Of a stretch of DNA of 64,000 bases, positions 34,301-46,514 are shown piece by piece (position 1 is the stretch's first letter; the number at the start of each line of letters is the position of its first letter). The position numbers were made by a program, and so were the translations under genes. The notes under the pieces are model-generated. The model was not told where the DNA came from. It worked only from the letters and a program-made list of their open reading frames with translations, and made no database searches. The stretch is from contig CH002587.1 in assembly GCA_000149265.1 (NCBI GenBank), forward strand, positions 1,957-65,956, written 5' to 3'. This DNA comes from Ciona savignyi (taxonomy: Eukaryota; Chordata; Ascidiacea; Phlebobranchia; Cionidae).

Positions 34301-34816
34301 AATAAAAATATTTAAATAAATTTATTACACAGAATTAAAACTCCCCGAACGAAATGGATTTACTGATCACACCACATAGCACTGCTACGAACTCTATGGA
34401 CATATTAAGTATTTTAAAACAAACTTTTCTTACATTTCCCAGGTTGCTCTTTTACCTCTTAGCTAGTTTTCCTATTTTAAACAAAATTTTTTACTCATTT
34501 AAATACATTGTCATTTTTTAATCAATAGGTTTAAAGGAATCAAAAAGAAAATTCAAAATTCTTTTTTAAAACGATTATAGAATGGCAATTTTTTACCTTA
34601 AACATTTCTATTAAAGTCATATTTTTGTTTAAACTGAATGCTGATGATAATTATAACATGAGCAGAGTTCAGAACACCAGCTGCTGCAGCATGTGTGTAA
34701 GATGGAACTGCTATAAAGAAACACTGTAATATCTGCGGTACAGTTGTGTAAATATACATCTATAATAAATCAGTGATTGATGTGGGTCTACTTGAAGTAT
34801 GGTTCCCAATATTTAC

Positions 34817-34975
34817 CTTGTTCTGTCGATCATTGATAGCTGTGCACAAATCCCGCACACAATCGTTCAGATGTTTGCATTCCACTAATCGAAGTTCATC
34901 AATATGTTGCATATGAGGAACCAGGTATTTAGCTACATTTCTCAGATCTGTTCCTTCCAACACTAACTTCTTGAT
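34817..34975 (-). CDS. NLR-family protein, LRR exon A
   Basis: A 159-base phase-0 exon (acceptor 'taattctag', donor AAG|GTAAAT) of 53 residues: IKKLVLEGTDLRNVAKYLVP, then HMQHIDELRLVECKHLNDCV, then RDLCTAINDRQNK. The LxxLxL spacing (IKKLVLEG, IDELRLVEC) marks two LRRs. It follows the NACHT exon in phase 0 and opens the LRR region. The frameshifted duplicate is at 25363-25522. Confidence 0.85.
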
Positions 34976-36024
34976 CTAGAATTAAAGTTTGAATTGTCAC
35001 CGAAGATTTTAATTGTTTTATCCATAGTTTTATTATCAACGATGTTCAACATGCTGTTCAATATACATCAGTTTGATCCATATGGTTTTGGTGAGCAAGT
35101 GCTTTTATTATTGTGCAAAATTCGATTTCGCTACTAAACTATTGGCCATGGATAGCATTTGTGATGCCTGATACTAAGCAGCAATATTTTGCACTTGATC
35201 TGTCCTGACAAACCATAGTAAATAGTCCAATATGACTCTGATAGTCCAATATGACAGAGGTAGGTTTACAGCTTTGTTGGAAATTATACGATGTTCGAGA
35301 GCGTGTGAAATTACTCAAGTGTACAAAGACGTGGGGTAAAAACTTGAGTGTGCAGCTGCCGTACTTTCCATACTGGATTGGCGCCAAGTACGGGGGTGCG
35401 GGGAGTGCCGCGCTCTCCCTGTGTTAACCACTGGGAGTGCCGCACTTCCTGCGCAAATGCAATTTTTATAAAAAAATTAATTAATTAAATATTTGTGGAT
35501 TTGGGAGTGTTTTGCACGGATAGTGATAGGACGGGCCGCAGCAGGTTAGCAACCCTAATTTACTATAAGGTTCCGACCGAATATTGCATTATTATCCGGC
35601 CGATTATTTGTTATTTTTTGCGATTGTGATTCAAACTAGCAAGCCCAAATGCGAGCAGATAAAGCCACGCGGTGTTGTGCTTGTGCTACTTTTGTGATTG
35701 CGTAATTAGGTCAGATTGCGCAATTCGAGATCAAGAAAACATTTTCTCAACTTGCTTAAGGATCTTACCGTACATATTTCCCTATGGGTCGGGCCACCTT
35801 ATACGTCGCACTATTACTTTTGAGTTGCACATAAGTCGCACTCATAATCTAGGCTTGAAAGGCACTTTCTGTAGATTTTTTGCATCCTATTTTTTTGTTG
35901 TAGGGCTTAATATAGAAGGACGGTAAAATAAGAGAACAGATTCTTAAAAACTTAAATAAATAAGCGACGTGTAGAAGTGTTTTCTCTCCCGACCAGCGCG
36001 GAAATGCCCACAATCCTCAATAAA

Positions 36025-36180
36025 CATAGGATAGGAGGATATGATAGTATATATTTATATTTATCCCCATGAATGGGAAAATCAAGGAGGTTATCACACG
36101 GGCAATCGTCAGATCACCTCGCGCCCAGCTTTCGGTTACTACAGCTATTGCAGTGTGTTGTATATGATAGATACATACTG
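36025..36180 (-). repeat. tRNA-derived SINE, 3' part
   Basis: GGATAGGAGGATA tail, then 'ttatccccatgaatggg' and 'cacacgggcaatcgtcagat', and 'gtgttgtatatgatagata'. It is truncated before the head. Confidence 0.6.
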
Positions 36181-37805
36181 TAAGGCCCCTATCTGGTGCG
36201 ACCTACTTATAAACACCCGAGTCCTTAACAAGGGAAACAGTATTAACTCGCTGACCCGCACACTTGATATCTCACTTTGGTTGATGGTGATTGCTTTATT
36301 CACTGGATGAGCGTTGAGCGATTTGCTATTATAATAATATGACATACATTACACATAAATATCTTACCAACTGTTTTTCCGTAGGTCTATTTAAATTCGG
36401 TAAAATTGTTTCAGTATGAACGTAGTGTCGATATGGTAATCAGCACAAAAAAGAAAGAAAACCACGAGGTTAAGAAAATATAAAACATAATAATTAATAC
36501 CAGAAATGACGTCACAATAATAGACATAGACATTTTAAAAAACATTAATTATTAGCCAAATTAGGATTTACTATGTTACACATACAACCGTTTGATTAAA
36601 AGGCGACGCACTTAACCGGTAGACTCTCTGTGTTTTTGGGAATTTATTAAAAAAACGTTAATCGTGTTCACGTGGAAGTGCAGAAACTGAGCCTTATCAT
36701 TGAGCGCTGTACCCGCTTCAAGTAAAAGTAAATTTCCTGGTTTATCGATTTGAGCTGTTGGTGATTGTCAATCAAGTTTGCCAATACTTCTCCAAGTTTC
36801 AGCAGTGTGAACGCGTTTGAAACGATTTTTAACATGTTCTGTCATATTGCGTTTTATAACCGTGTAAAGTGGGAGGCATATGGAACCAGTAATAACAAAG
36901 ACATGCAGAACAAAATAAACAATTACAAACCGTGAAATCGTCACAAACTTCACAAATATGAACAATATAAATGATTATTATCTGATAACATTATCAAATA
37001 CACACGAAGACTGATGCGAGATAATGATCAAATGTGAATAAGGTTGCAGTGTTTAGTTTGATCACTGGCTGTCAGTGACTTAAGAACTTAGATTGTAATT
37101 GTCAGTAGACTGCGTCTGCACATTTAAAGTTAGTTCATTGCTGACATTCGGTGATCACCGTGCTATTATGTATTTACATTAGTTTATCACATAATTATGG
37201 TTTATGGCAATTGCATATAATTTTAATAAATTAGTAATCGTTTTAAACTGAGTATTCTATTTGAATAAGAATATAAATAATATTAATAATGTAACAAATA
37301 ATGTAAAAATAATCATGGGAATAAAAAGGTAAAACTGATTCGGTAGACATGCCTAGGGTGCGCTACAAAGCAGCCAACTACATAACTCTAATTAAATAAT
37401 AAGTCATACATAAAACAAACAAGCCAGCTGGCAGCAAATGACATAATGTATGAAGAATTGCATAGACAGCATCTGGCCAGATGTGGAAGACCTGATTTAC
37501 GCAAGCCACAGGAAATGAGGGAAGGGTTTGGTACAAAATACTGTACGTCGTAATGGCAACTTTAAACCTTGTATAATGCGCACACAAATGTAACTTAAAT
37601 CAGAAAATTAACAACAATATATATAAATGCAAAACTTGTTAATTATTATGTTTCAAACTAAACTTATTAGTTTATAATGATCAAGAAAAGCATAGTTTTG
37701 TTTTACACAAACAAACTGATATTGAATATTGATAAAACTTCCACGTACTTTTTCAAACGTCAACAAACCTGACCTACATGTCTTAATGTAATAAACAACC
37801 ATGGA

Positions 37806-38350
37806 GTGTCAACCACGTGTGAGCCACGACCACTAATATTAAAGAAACGAATGGGTTTCCTGGCTACCTCATCACCCTTGGTATATCTTATATAAACTGT
37901 ATAATGTTTGTTTTTGAAAGCAGAAACTAATGGGTTATTTCCTTACTGATTTATATATCAAAAATAATGTATTATGGTGAGTCATATCTTTTTATATTTT
38001 TACGGATTTCCTGTGGTATCTTGCGGTATGTAGATTACGTCTCTTTTTAGTTAATTTTATTCACCATTAACTTTTCTTACAATGTAGAGTTAATAAAGCT
38101 TTGAATATAATATATGCCCAACATTCGCAAAACATCCTCATGCTTATATTTTTGGGTCTCTCGGGAATTGCTCTGGCGCAATTTATCCAGAATTTGTCAT
38201 TGTAGATCATTTATTTATTTTCTTTAGTTGAGTCTGTCACCTAATTCATACGCGTAATAAGATTGTATTTATGACTGGTCATGCATATTCCATTATGGGG
38301 AATTTTCCGGATAACACTGGGTAATTTTACTTTTAATTAGGTATTTTTTC
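37806..38350. repeat. Diverged relative of the tandem-core element
   Basis: It starts 'ggagtgtcaaccacgtgtga', a degenerate version of the tandem-core tail, and continues with the block shared with 14.8 kb. Later it has 'tattccattatggggaattttccgg' in place of the 'ggggaattcccc' palindrome. Confidence 0.45.
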
Positions 38351-39237
38351 ATGTTGTACATTTTAATCCTTTATTTTAAAGTAAACATTCCTTTCTCATT
38401 TAGACATAGCCAGAGGAAAAAGATGAAATGAATTCAACATTCGGAATTTCATAATTAACCAATTGACCAAAAACATTCTTTAAAATTGAATATGAAAGAA
38501 AGTATGTCTTGAAAACCACAAATGCTGCTGTTTTAAAAACTAAAATTTGCTCATTAACCACCTATCCCTCCAAGCATTATTTTATTCACTGGATGTTGTT
38601 AATCCTATCAAATACTGCGTATTCACCTTGGTGTTATGATAACACTCACTTATTAATATGAAAGATATATATGCAATAAATATAAATGATTTTTAACTTA
38701 GGAAAACAGTTAGAATTATGCACCGACATATTCTTTTAACAATACATGACATGAACAAACTAAAAATCTTCTCAATAATATTGTAAATATAGCAAGATTA
38801 CCCTTCATATATTGCAAGGTATTAAGTTAAATTAATAACCCCAGTAGAACATACCAATTTATAATTCCATACTCTAGTATAACGACTACTCAACAATCAA
38901 TAATATTTGTCATCTTCACAATTAGATGACTTTCCAAATCCACTTTATCATACATAAACTTCCCTATTTAATTCCCATATTACAATTCACTTCTATAAAT
39001 GTACTTCCACACTTAGCGAGCTTATTACGCTGATAAGTAAAATCGAAAAAACCTACAATACAGACATTCCTTCTTAAATGTTTAGGAAATCTATTTTTAT
39101 CATGGAAACCTTGTATTTTAATTTTTAAATCATATTTCAGGCTGAATGTACTCTTTCAATAAAATTAGTCTGGGCCGAATTTATGAATAAAATGCAAGGT
39201 GAACCTATTGAAGGCAAATTTTATAATTTCAACTTAC

Positions 39238-41000
39238 CCTGGTGTTCGTTGACCCCGTTAAACCACGAAGAAAAGTTGCCGTTTCAGGCGTTTCACGACG
39301 ATCATCAGCTTCCACCGTTAAGTTGTGAGGTTCTGAACAGGAGGTGAAAGCAAACGCAAGATCACGTGCTTGTCCTGGGTTCGAAGGAACTTCCATTGTT
39401 ATGTCAGTTGGTAGGCATTGCTCTACTTGTTTTATTATTTCTTTATCATCAAGTTCATGCATCCATCCTGACACTTTACCAAGTAAAGTATTAAAGTTGT
39501 ATTGATTCGGAACAATTTTTTTTCTTGAAATTATATCCAGAATCATTTCCTTTTTTTCCTTAAAATCTATGATCTCTGAAGTTGGGAAGATGAGTTCCAG
39601 ATCTGCTTTGGAAGTCAGGTTACAGATGCCGAACATGAATCTTGCCACAACCTCCCACTGGAATTCTTCAAATATGGAGCCGTGCTGTTGAAATTGTTGG
39701 TAGGGCATGAAGAGCATCATGTGAACAGCAGTGAGAAATTCCTGCCACATGAGGTGAGAAAAGTAACTTCGCTTATGTCCTTCTAATATTTTCATTTTCA
39801 TGCCTGAATCTTTGTCAACATATGTGTGCATAAAGTTATTGGCCATTTCTTCTTCGATGTTTACTTCCTGAAAGTCCTTTATATTAAAAACCAGTTTTTG
39901 TTCTTTGAATCCGTTGAAAGCAAGTTGACATAATTTTACCAGTTCCATGGCGATTTCTTTTTCTTTCATGTTTGATTTCAAATGCTCAGAAGTCATGTAG
40001 TGAGTAAGTGCAAAGATTAAGACTTGCGTCATTGAGTTTATCTCTCTGCCTGTAGATAAACATACAAGAAGGCAAGCCATGATCAGAATGCAACTGACAG
40101 GAACATAACACAAAGCAGAAAGGTTAGGTCGTTCCTTCAGAAATTGTTTTATTGCAGGATATCTTTCACCACAGATCTGTGATCCTAGTTCATCTATGGC
40201 AGCTTGATCCAGACCCAGCACTTCAAGAACGAAAGTTGGTCGACAATCCGTGTGTATCTGATAGAACTGACCTGGTCTAGAAGTGACAAGTTTCACAGCA
40301 TTGGGCAAAAGAGTGGAGTTAAACAAATTTTTGATGATGTCCACCGGTTTAGACTTTCTATCTAAGGGACAGTTTTTAGGTATTGCAGAGAAGTTGGCTG
40401 CAGCTTCATCCAAACCGTCAATCACAATGACAACATTTGGATTGTTATGCAACTCATTCATCAACTCTTTGTTTTCCTTATCGCCATGAAACCAGTTGCT
40501 CAAGCTGTTGTCAGTTAGAAATTGAAAAGGTGTTACTTGTTTCTTAAAGTTAACATTTTTTATTGAGATGTAAAACAAATATTCTGTGTCTGGTAGAATC
40601 ATTTTATCCAGTAAGGATTTGGTGACCATCTTGCTGGTTGTAGTTTTACCTACGCCCGGCTGCCCAATAAACCCTATAGTGTTGCCATGTCGTTTGATAT
40701 ACTTTGATTTAGCATCATCAGTTTTACATCTTGATGCAGCTTGTGTTGCAGTTTCTTTAGCTTTGTCAAACAGTTGGTTGATTGCAATCCTTGATCCATC
40801 TGTGGTGGGTGTCGATGGAGCGTGTCCACGCTTCATATGTTCATCCCAATAAATGTCGTCCCCATAAATAATATGCTGTTGAAAGACTTCAGTGATTTGA
40901 AGTTTTACTCTCGTAATTTCACGTTCCAGTTGAATTGGCAGGACGGTTTCGCCGACAATTTCATTTGCCCGTACGGTTAACTTGTTTTTCAATTCTTTAG
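39238..41000 (-). CDS. NLR-family protein, NACHT exon
   Basis: A 1763-base exon (acceptor 'cattcttctttag', donor AGG|GTAAGT) entered in phase 1 and left in phase 0. It encodes a NACHT NTPase, the nucleotide-driven oligomerisation switch of NOD-like immune receptors in the cytosol. Numbering from LKNKLTV as residue 1: Walker A GQPGVGKTT at 110-118, Walker B VVIVIDGLDEAA at 187-198, sensor-1 type KLVTSRPG at 234-241, and a helical YPAIKQFLKERPN...LCYVPVSCIL stretch at 278-303 typical of the region after the NACHT core. FSHLMWQEFLTA near 411-422 corresponds to the NLR 'FxHxxxQEFLAA' motif. All catalytic motifs look intact. The C-terminal part (about 430-585) links to the LRR exons. There is no Death, CARD or PYD domain in this exon. 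Confidence 0.93.
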
Positions 41001-41009
41001 CTAAAGAAG

Positions 41010-42343
41010 AATGTATGAAGGTAAAGATTTATATCTACTAAATTATATGTTTAAGCGATAATCTACTTATGGTAATGGAAAGTGTAAAGCCAGTTACTTT
41101 TTAAGATTATCTAACATATAGTAGATGCACATTGTTAAATACAGGTTTCCTTAATCCGAAGTAAACAAATTATTTTCTGTGCAACGCTGTGAAAGGCATG
41201 CTTCATGCACCGATTTGTGGCATGGTTTGTTTAATCAGGTTTTACTTTATTTCTCTAGTATTTTTCTAATCAAACTGCACATCTCTCCCACAAAGCTTTG
41301 CTGTTTGATGGTTATTTGTATTCATCCTATAATCAGTTAATAATAACTTCAGTGCCCATGACGTATTATTAAGAGGAAAGGTTTTTCACACATTTTAAAA
41401 TAATTATTTAATATAGTGAATGTTTTCAGTGAATCAAATCAAACATGGAATTTTAAGTTCTTCCATTCGAAACGTATTCATCATTATTTATATACTAAAC
41501 GTAAATATGTTGCTTGTCTGGCAAAAACTTCCTTTGTTTTATGGTATGTAGTTGATATGCATTGGCAAATTTAATGGAATCGTGCCAGGGGAATTCCCAA
41601 CGTATCCGCGAATATATGTGTGACAGCCGTTGTGTATTTTTTATTTGTTGATTTAAATAATATTTACTATTTGTAAGAAAGTTGTAGATATATAAAATAA
41701 ACTATGTAAACAAAGGTTTTATCAAATCAACACAATGTACGTGGAAAACACCCAAATAATCAAAAACACAACAGATATATAAAAAAACTAATAATTACTT
41801 GAAAACCAACATAATTTTTTTATATAGAACTTCAATACCCCAAAAGATACGAGTGACACATACCATATCGACATGACTACTTTACTCGGGGAGCGATCTC
41901 ACGAAGCAAATAACCTAATCTCAATAAAAGTAAAAATAGTGGTAAATTAACACGTGGTTGACACCATCTTGTAGTGTACAAATGATGGCTTATGCTTGTT
42001 TTATTTTGGGAATTTCCGGAGATTAACTGGGTTATTTTAATTCCAGACATGCCAGTTAGGATTTGTGAAAGTTTTACACTGATCGGATTACCGGTTTATC
42101 GACCAGGCATGCTTGTCACCAGCGTGGCATATACTAATCGGTTTGCCTGTTACAAATATATTCTTGATTAATTTTTTTAAGGAATATATTCTTGTGGGTA
42201 AATCATAATAAAAAATTAATAAAACATGTTTGTTAACAAGGCAAAACAATTTTGGAAAGAATTTCTTCCAAACAAAGTAGAACATTTTAACTTTTTATTT
42301 AATGTCCTAGTAAGAGTATAAACGACGTTAAATCACCACTCAC
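41010..42343. other. Intron between the N/Q-rich exon and the NACHT exon
   Basis: About 1.3 kb of non-coding sequence. It includes a degraded piece with 'ccaggggaattccc' and 'aacacgtggttgacacc' (41575-41975) that resembles the tandem-core family. Confidence 0.5.
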
Positions 42344-42482
42344 CAAGAGTCTTAACATCAACAGGGGGAGGTCCCTGATATTGGTTGATGACAAGGTCAC
42401 CCTGCACATTATACTGTCTTGCGCCGATCGGTTGTCCCTGCTCATCTACGTTGGTGGAGTTGGATGTTGAAGGTTGGTTGCT
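42344..42482 (-). CDS. NLR-family protein, Asn/Gln-rich exon upstream of NACHT
   Basis: A 139-base exon (acceptor 'cagtcttccacag', donor CTTG|GTGAGT) of 46 residues plus one base: SNQPSTSNSTNVDEQGQPIG, then ARQYNVQGDLVINQYQGPPP, then VDVKTL. Its last base completes GCT with the NACHT exon, so the phases agree. Composition shifts from Ser/Thr/Asn-rich and probably disordered to a short beta-prone stretch YNVQGDLVINQYQG. No ATG lies in frame, so the start codon is on a further upstream exon, not found in the window. A role as flexible linker or as a short assembly motif is possible; neither is shown. Confidence 0.75.
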
Positions 42483-43059
42483 CTGTGGAAGACTGAGGTT
42501 ACTGATTGTTAGGGATATTAGCTTTATGTGCACAATTTTTATGTTTGCCTAAATCAGTGTAATTATAATCTTTTCTTTCATGTGGTTTAAACAGTTTGTT
42601 CACCAGTTAATATCAACAGTAATAGTAAAATATGTGTTTGTAATTTGATTTCTAATTAGTAATAAATACTAGAGAGTGTCAACCACATGTTTAACCAACA
42701 CTATTTGTAAAACACATGTTTATGCCATATATTCATGCTACAGTGTCCCTAACCACAATTTGTATTTTATACACTGAATATGTACTTTGTTTCTTCAAGC
42801 ATAAACGCATGGGTCCCATAGTTATCAGACCAAACTTCTTTTCCATGTGTAGTTGAGAAAAGAATAAACGTCTTAAATATACGAACATTTAACCACAACT
42901 GTTTTAAATTAAAGCTTCTTTTCAAGCGTGGTGGTAAAATAGAGCTAAATTTTCAAAATACCCCGATTTCATGGTTTTTGGGAATTCCCCTGGGTCTAGT
43001 AGATAAGTTTCTGTTTTACATATGTGGGTCAGGTTATGTAACAATTCTTTTTTTCAAGT

Positions 43060-43180
43060 GTTAAGCGGCTGAGCAGTACCTCAAATACTCCGGATCGCTT
43101 GGACCGCTTAGATCGCATGGAGCGCTTGAATCGCTTGGAGCGCTTGGATCGCTTACTATACTTCGTAATTACAAAACCCA
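43060..43180. repeat. Low-complexity 9-10 bp repeats (cgcttggat)
   Basis: Variants of 'cgcttggat' and 'cgcttggag' repeat about eight times. Read on the minus strand they give a Lys/Arg/Ser-rich open frame (KRSKRFKRS...) that is a by-product of the repeat and not a gene. Confidence 0.75.
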
Positions 43181-43362
43181 TGATATTAATGTTAGGGTTG
43201 GGGTTAAAGTTTGTTCTGGGGTTGAGATTAGTGTTTGGGACGGGGTTAGAATTACTTTCCATAGCAATCTAAGTGATCCAGGCGCTCCAAGCGATCCTGT
43301 AGTATTTAGAGACACCCGCGACTGAGAGGTTGTATACTAGTTTTCGCACTTACAAAACGTAT

Positions 43363-43432
43363 TTTTCGTTAGTATAGTGGTAAGTGTCGCCGCCTGTCAC
43401 GCGGCAGAGTGGTTCCATTCCCCGACGGGGAG
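43363..43432 (+). tRNA. tRNA-Asp(GTC)-like sequence, probably a pseudogene
   Basis: The D-arm GTTAGTATAGTGGT, the anticodon arm GCCGC-CTGTCAC-GCGGC (anticodon GTC) and the 3' acceptor strand ACGGGGA plus discriminator G match tRNA-Asp. The T-arm is damaged: it is two bases short, and the loop reads TTCCATT instead of TTCGATT. The 5' acceptor strand has T where C is usual, leaving G-U pairs. It may be a decayed gene or a retroposed copy. Confidence 0.7.
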
Positions 43433-43624
43433 TTTTATTTCGCTTTTTCACTCTTTTGTTTCTTAGTTATATGCAAACTCATCATAACGCCGCTTTCAGC
43501 GTGTTTGAGCATTTTTGGAATTTGTCCAAGCATTGGCTAAAGTAATCGATCTCTTTGCAGTTTTTTTATTGTAAACACTACTTACTTAAAATGCATAAAT
43601 GTTGTAATAAACATGGGGCTAGAG

Positions 43625-44159
43625 CAGGGGTCGGCAACCTTTTCATAGTCGCGGGCCAAAACTAAACTCAACATGATCTCGACGGGCCGTAATAATTTTC
43701 TCAACTCCATATCAACTTTTCTACTTTTTGATAACATTTCAAGATTACAAAATCAATTATAAAAATATTTGTTTACTACCTAGTATTATCTATCGCAAAC
43801 ACATGAAATAGCAAAAAACGATATATGTTGTGTCATAATGTTATGTCATAATATGTTTCATAACGTCATAATGTCATAATTTTACAATTCTACTCTCACT
43901 AATGCGCATGCCAACAAACACACACACTTAATGCTTTCTCTCAAAGCATTTTCTTTGTCTGCACGCACACATTCTCAATAGACACGGTCAGGCGCATTTT
44001 TTATTATTGCCGCATAGATTGTTAAAATTCATCAAAATCTAAGATTGCAGATGACACAGTGGGCCGTATTCTATAATACTTCAGTAAGATGTCTCGGGCC
44101 GGATGATTTTGCTTGGCGGGCCGGATGCGGCCTGCGGGGCATAGGTTGCCGACCCCCTG
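43625..44159. mobile_element. hAT-type MITE with perfect 8-bp target duplication
   Basis: Terminal inverted repeats CAGGGGTCGGCAACCTTT and ATAGGTTGCCGACCCCCTG, flanked by GGCTAGAG on both sides (43617-43624 and 44160-44167). Length 535 bp, no coding frame. Such ends are typical of widespread hAT non-autonomous families. Confidence 0.92.
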
Positions 44160-45629
44160 GGCTAGAGTTAGTGTTAGTCTTTGCGGTTAAGTTTAGTGTT
44201 TAGGAATGGGTTTAAATTAGTGTCCGTAATTTTAGTGAGTAGTGTCCCCCCCCTTCCCACTTTAGTACAGCTGATAAATAGCGCCATCCAGCAGAGAAAA
44301 ATCAGACTACCGTTCTGTCTCTAGCCGCATGTGTCACAATCATAATTCAAGAACGTATTTTCGTTTTTAAGGGAATTACCCTAAGGTAAATGTTTTCTTT
44401 ATTTTAATAAATTGACTCAGAGTGTTCAATGGTCTAACATTTCACCAAATCTGATTAAACTTAGAGCAGCCTTTCAAGCGCTATGCCACAAAAAGATATA
44501 TTTATTAGAAAAATACGTTTTGGTTTTTAACGTTTCAGGGGAATTCCCCTTGATTCATTACCCAAAATTATAGTTTCTGCATATCTAGACCATGTTCTCT
44601 TACAAATGTCAAATTTTTATTGCGATTCCATTATTTTTTTTTTGGGTAGATGTCGGGGCGCCCATGCCATGCATATGTTGCTATCATGATTTGAGGAAAA
44701 AATCTTATTTTTAGGGTATTTCATTGGGTAATCTTTTTTATTTGTTTTAAGTGTTAAATCAGTGACTAATGCACTTACATGTCTCCAAATCTGATTAAAA
44801 TTGGAGAATCTGTGAAATGGCATGCTTGTCACAATCCTGATTTGAGAACAAAAACCTATTTTTGGGGGTATTTTCCGAAATATTTTTTTTATTTTCTTTA
44901 GGTGTTAAATAAGTGACTAATTACTTACATTCCACCAAATCTGATTTAAATTGGAGCAGCCGTTCAACCGCTATGCCCAAAAAAGGTAAAAATTTTGAAA
45001 AAATACCTTTTTGGTTTTTCACCCCCCAGGGAGAATTTCCCTAGGTATATTAACCAAAATTTTGGTTTCTGCTCCTCTAGACCATGTGATCTAACAAATG
45101 ATAAAGTTTCATTGCGATTCTATTATCCTTTCTGGTAGATGTCGGAGCCACAATCCATGCCTGTCACAATCTTGATTAAGAAACATATCTTCATATTTAG
45201 GGTATTTCCCTAGGTTAATATTTTGTTTCTTCTAAGTGGTAACGCAGTGCTACTATTTTACCAAATCTGATCAAAATTGTAGCAGCCGTTCATGCGCTAT
45301 GCCCAAAAAAGCTAAAATTTTTGAAAAAAATACCGTTTTAGTTTATCACCTCCCAGGGGAATTCCCCTAATTATATTACCCAAAATTTTGCTTTCTGCTC
45401 ATCTAGACCATGTGATCTAACAAATGACAAAGTTTCATTGCGATTCCATTATCCCTTCTGGTAGATGTCGGAGCCACAAGCCATGTCTGTCAAGCGCTTG
45501 ACGAAAAAAAAAAGAAAAAAAAACGGATAAAAACAATATGTGTCCCATTTTTTCAAATGGAACCCATAATAACTAATTAACTTTTTTATTGAACAGGGGT
45601 TGTTAAATAATTGACAATTTGTCTCCATA

Positions 45630-45990
45630 TGATAAATATTAAAGGCATGCCATGTCGCCCCGACATATCAAACAAGGAGTTGTAAAAATCGAATTACCAC
45701 TTTAAAATTCGTAGGATAACATGACCTAAATATGTAAATACAGAAAAATATGCACTAAACCAAGGGGAATTCCTTAAAGCTGTGAAAAACTAATTCAGGC
45801 TGTTTTAGGAATTTATTTTCTTTTAACTATAGCGCTTGACATGGGTCTTTAATTTAAAACATATAGGGTGAAATGTTGGTAAAACTAACACGAATATTCT
45901 TTTTTAAAGGCATATGGAAAAGAAATTTAGTTTGGTAACTATGGACCCACGGTTTTATGCTTATATAAACAAAACTTTATCAGTCGGTTA
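45630..45990 (+). repeat. Tandem-core element, fragment
   Basis: 'ggcatgccatgtcgccccgacat' type block, 'ccaaggggaattcctt', and 'ggtaactatggacccac' near the tail. Both ends are missing. Confidence 0.5.
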
Positions 45991-46216
45991 ATTTATACGT
46001 CATTGCACTCATCACCAATTGAACCGCATGATTGGGTATGTGACGCATGCAATACGTGGCCATTCCTTTGCAGGGAACACAGTTCAAGTAAATACGTATA
46101 TAATTCTGTACTTAACGGAACCTGGCGTTGTATTGCAATTCGCAGTAATTTCTGTACTTCTGTAGTTCACGGAGGTATTTAAAGGCACGAATTTCAGGTA
46201 GATAAAGTGTTTTTTA

Positions 46217-46510
46217 TGGTATAGGACAGGATATTCATGTTTATCCCCGTGAATGGGAAAACCAAGGGGGTTAACACACGGGCAATCGTCAGATCACCTA
46301 GCGCCCACCGTCGGGTAACCGGAGCTATTGTAGTGTGTTGTGTATGATAGACACGTTCCTTCAATTTGGTAGAACCCATTAATCCGCTGGGTTCAGGCAA
46401 TGTCCGTATAAGGCCTTGCCCAAGGACACAACCGAATAGCTAGCGACCAGATTCGAACCTAAAATCTATCTGCCGAAAGTCGTCGCACTAAACCACTAGA
46501 CTAACCGGGT
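46217..46510 (-). repeat. tRNA-derived SINE, full-length copy
   Basis: Read on the minus strand, the head ACCCGGTTAGTCTAGTGG is followed by a tRNA-like A box, and the B box GGTTCGAATC lies about 50 bases on (plus coordinates about 46450-46459). The body is the one shared with the partial copies at 1.6, 3.1, 24.4 and 36.0 kb. It ends in TATCCTGTCCTAT, close to the TATCC tail of other copies. Length about 294 bp. Confidence 0.75.
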
Positions 46511-46514
46511 GTAT

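Larger units (their letters stand above)
35000..39237. other. Intron between the NACHT exon and LRR exon A
   Basis: About 4.3 kb without a recognisable exon. It holds a SINE fragment (36025-36180) and a fragment of the tandem-core family or its sister (37806-37950). It also holds the duplicated 'tgataacattatcaaat' block near 36.98 kb and otherwise AT-rich sequence. Confidence 0.5.
42669..45567 (-). mobile_element. Tandem-core repeat element split by other sequence
   Basis: The tail CTAGAGAGTGTCAACC is at 42669, and the first part runs to about 43050. Core units resume at about 44333 ('tgtcacaatcataattcaag') and continue to the head hairpin at about 45540-45561 (GTCCCATTTTTTC...AAATGGAAC). 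The 1.28 kb between holds a low-complexity patch, a tRNA-Asp-like sequence and a hAT MITE. Compared with other copies, roughly 80 bases of the element are absent at the junction. Confidence 0.6.

Noticed and set aside
39229-39237. Reading of the NACHT frame to its own stop (ending TRVS)
   Set aside because: The last two codons lie in the intron after a strong GTAAGT donor; splicing to LRR exon A in phase 0 is the better model.
42483-42533. Protein start upstream of the N/Q-rich exon (HIKLISLTISN...)
   Set aside because: There is no ATG in that frame, and a good acceptor ('cttccacag') separates it from the exon. It is intron sequence.
43029-43262. Lys/Arg/Ser-rich open frame (KRSKRFKRS...)
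   Set aside because: It is the translation of a 9-10 bp low-complexity repeat and has no other support.
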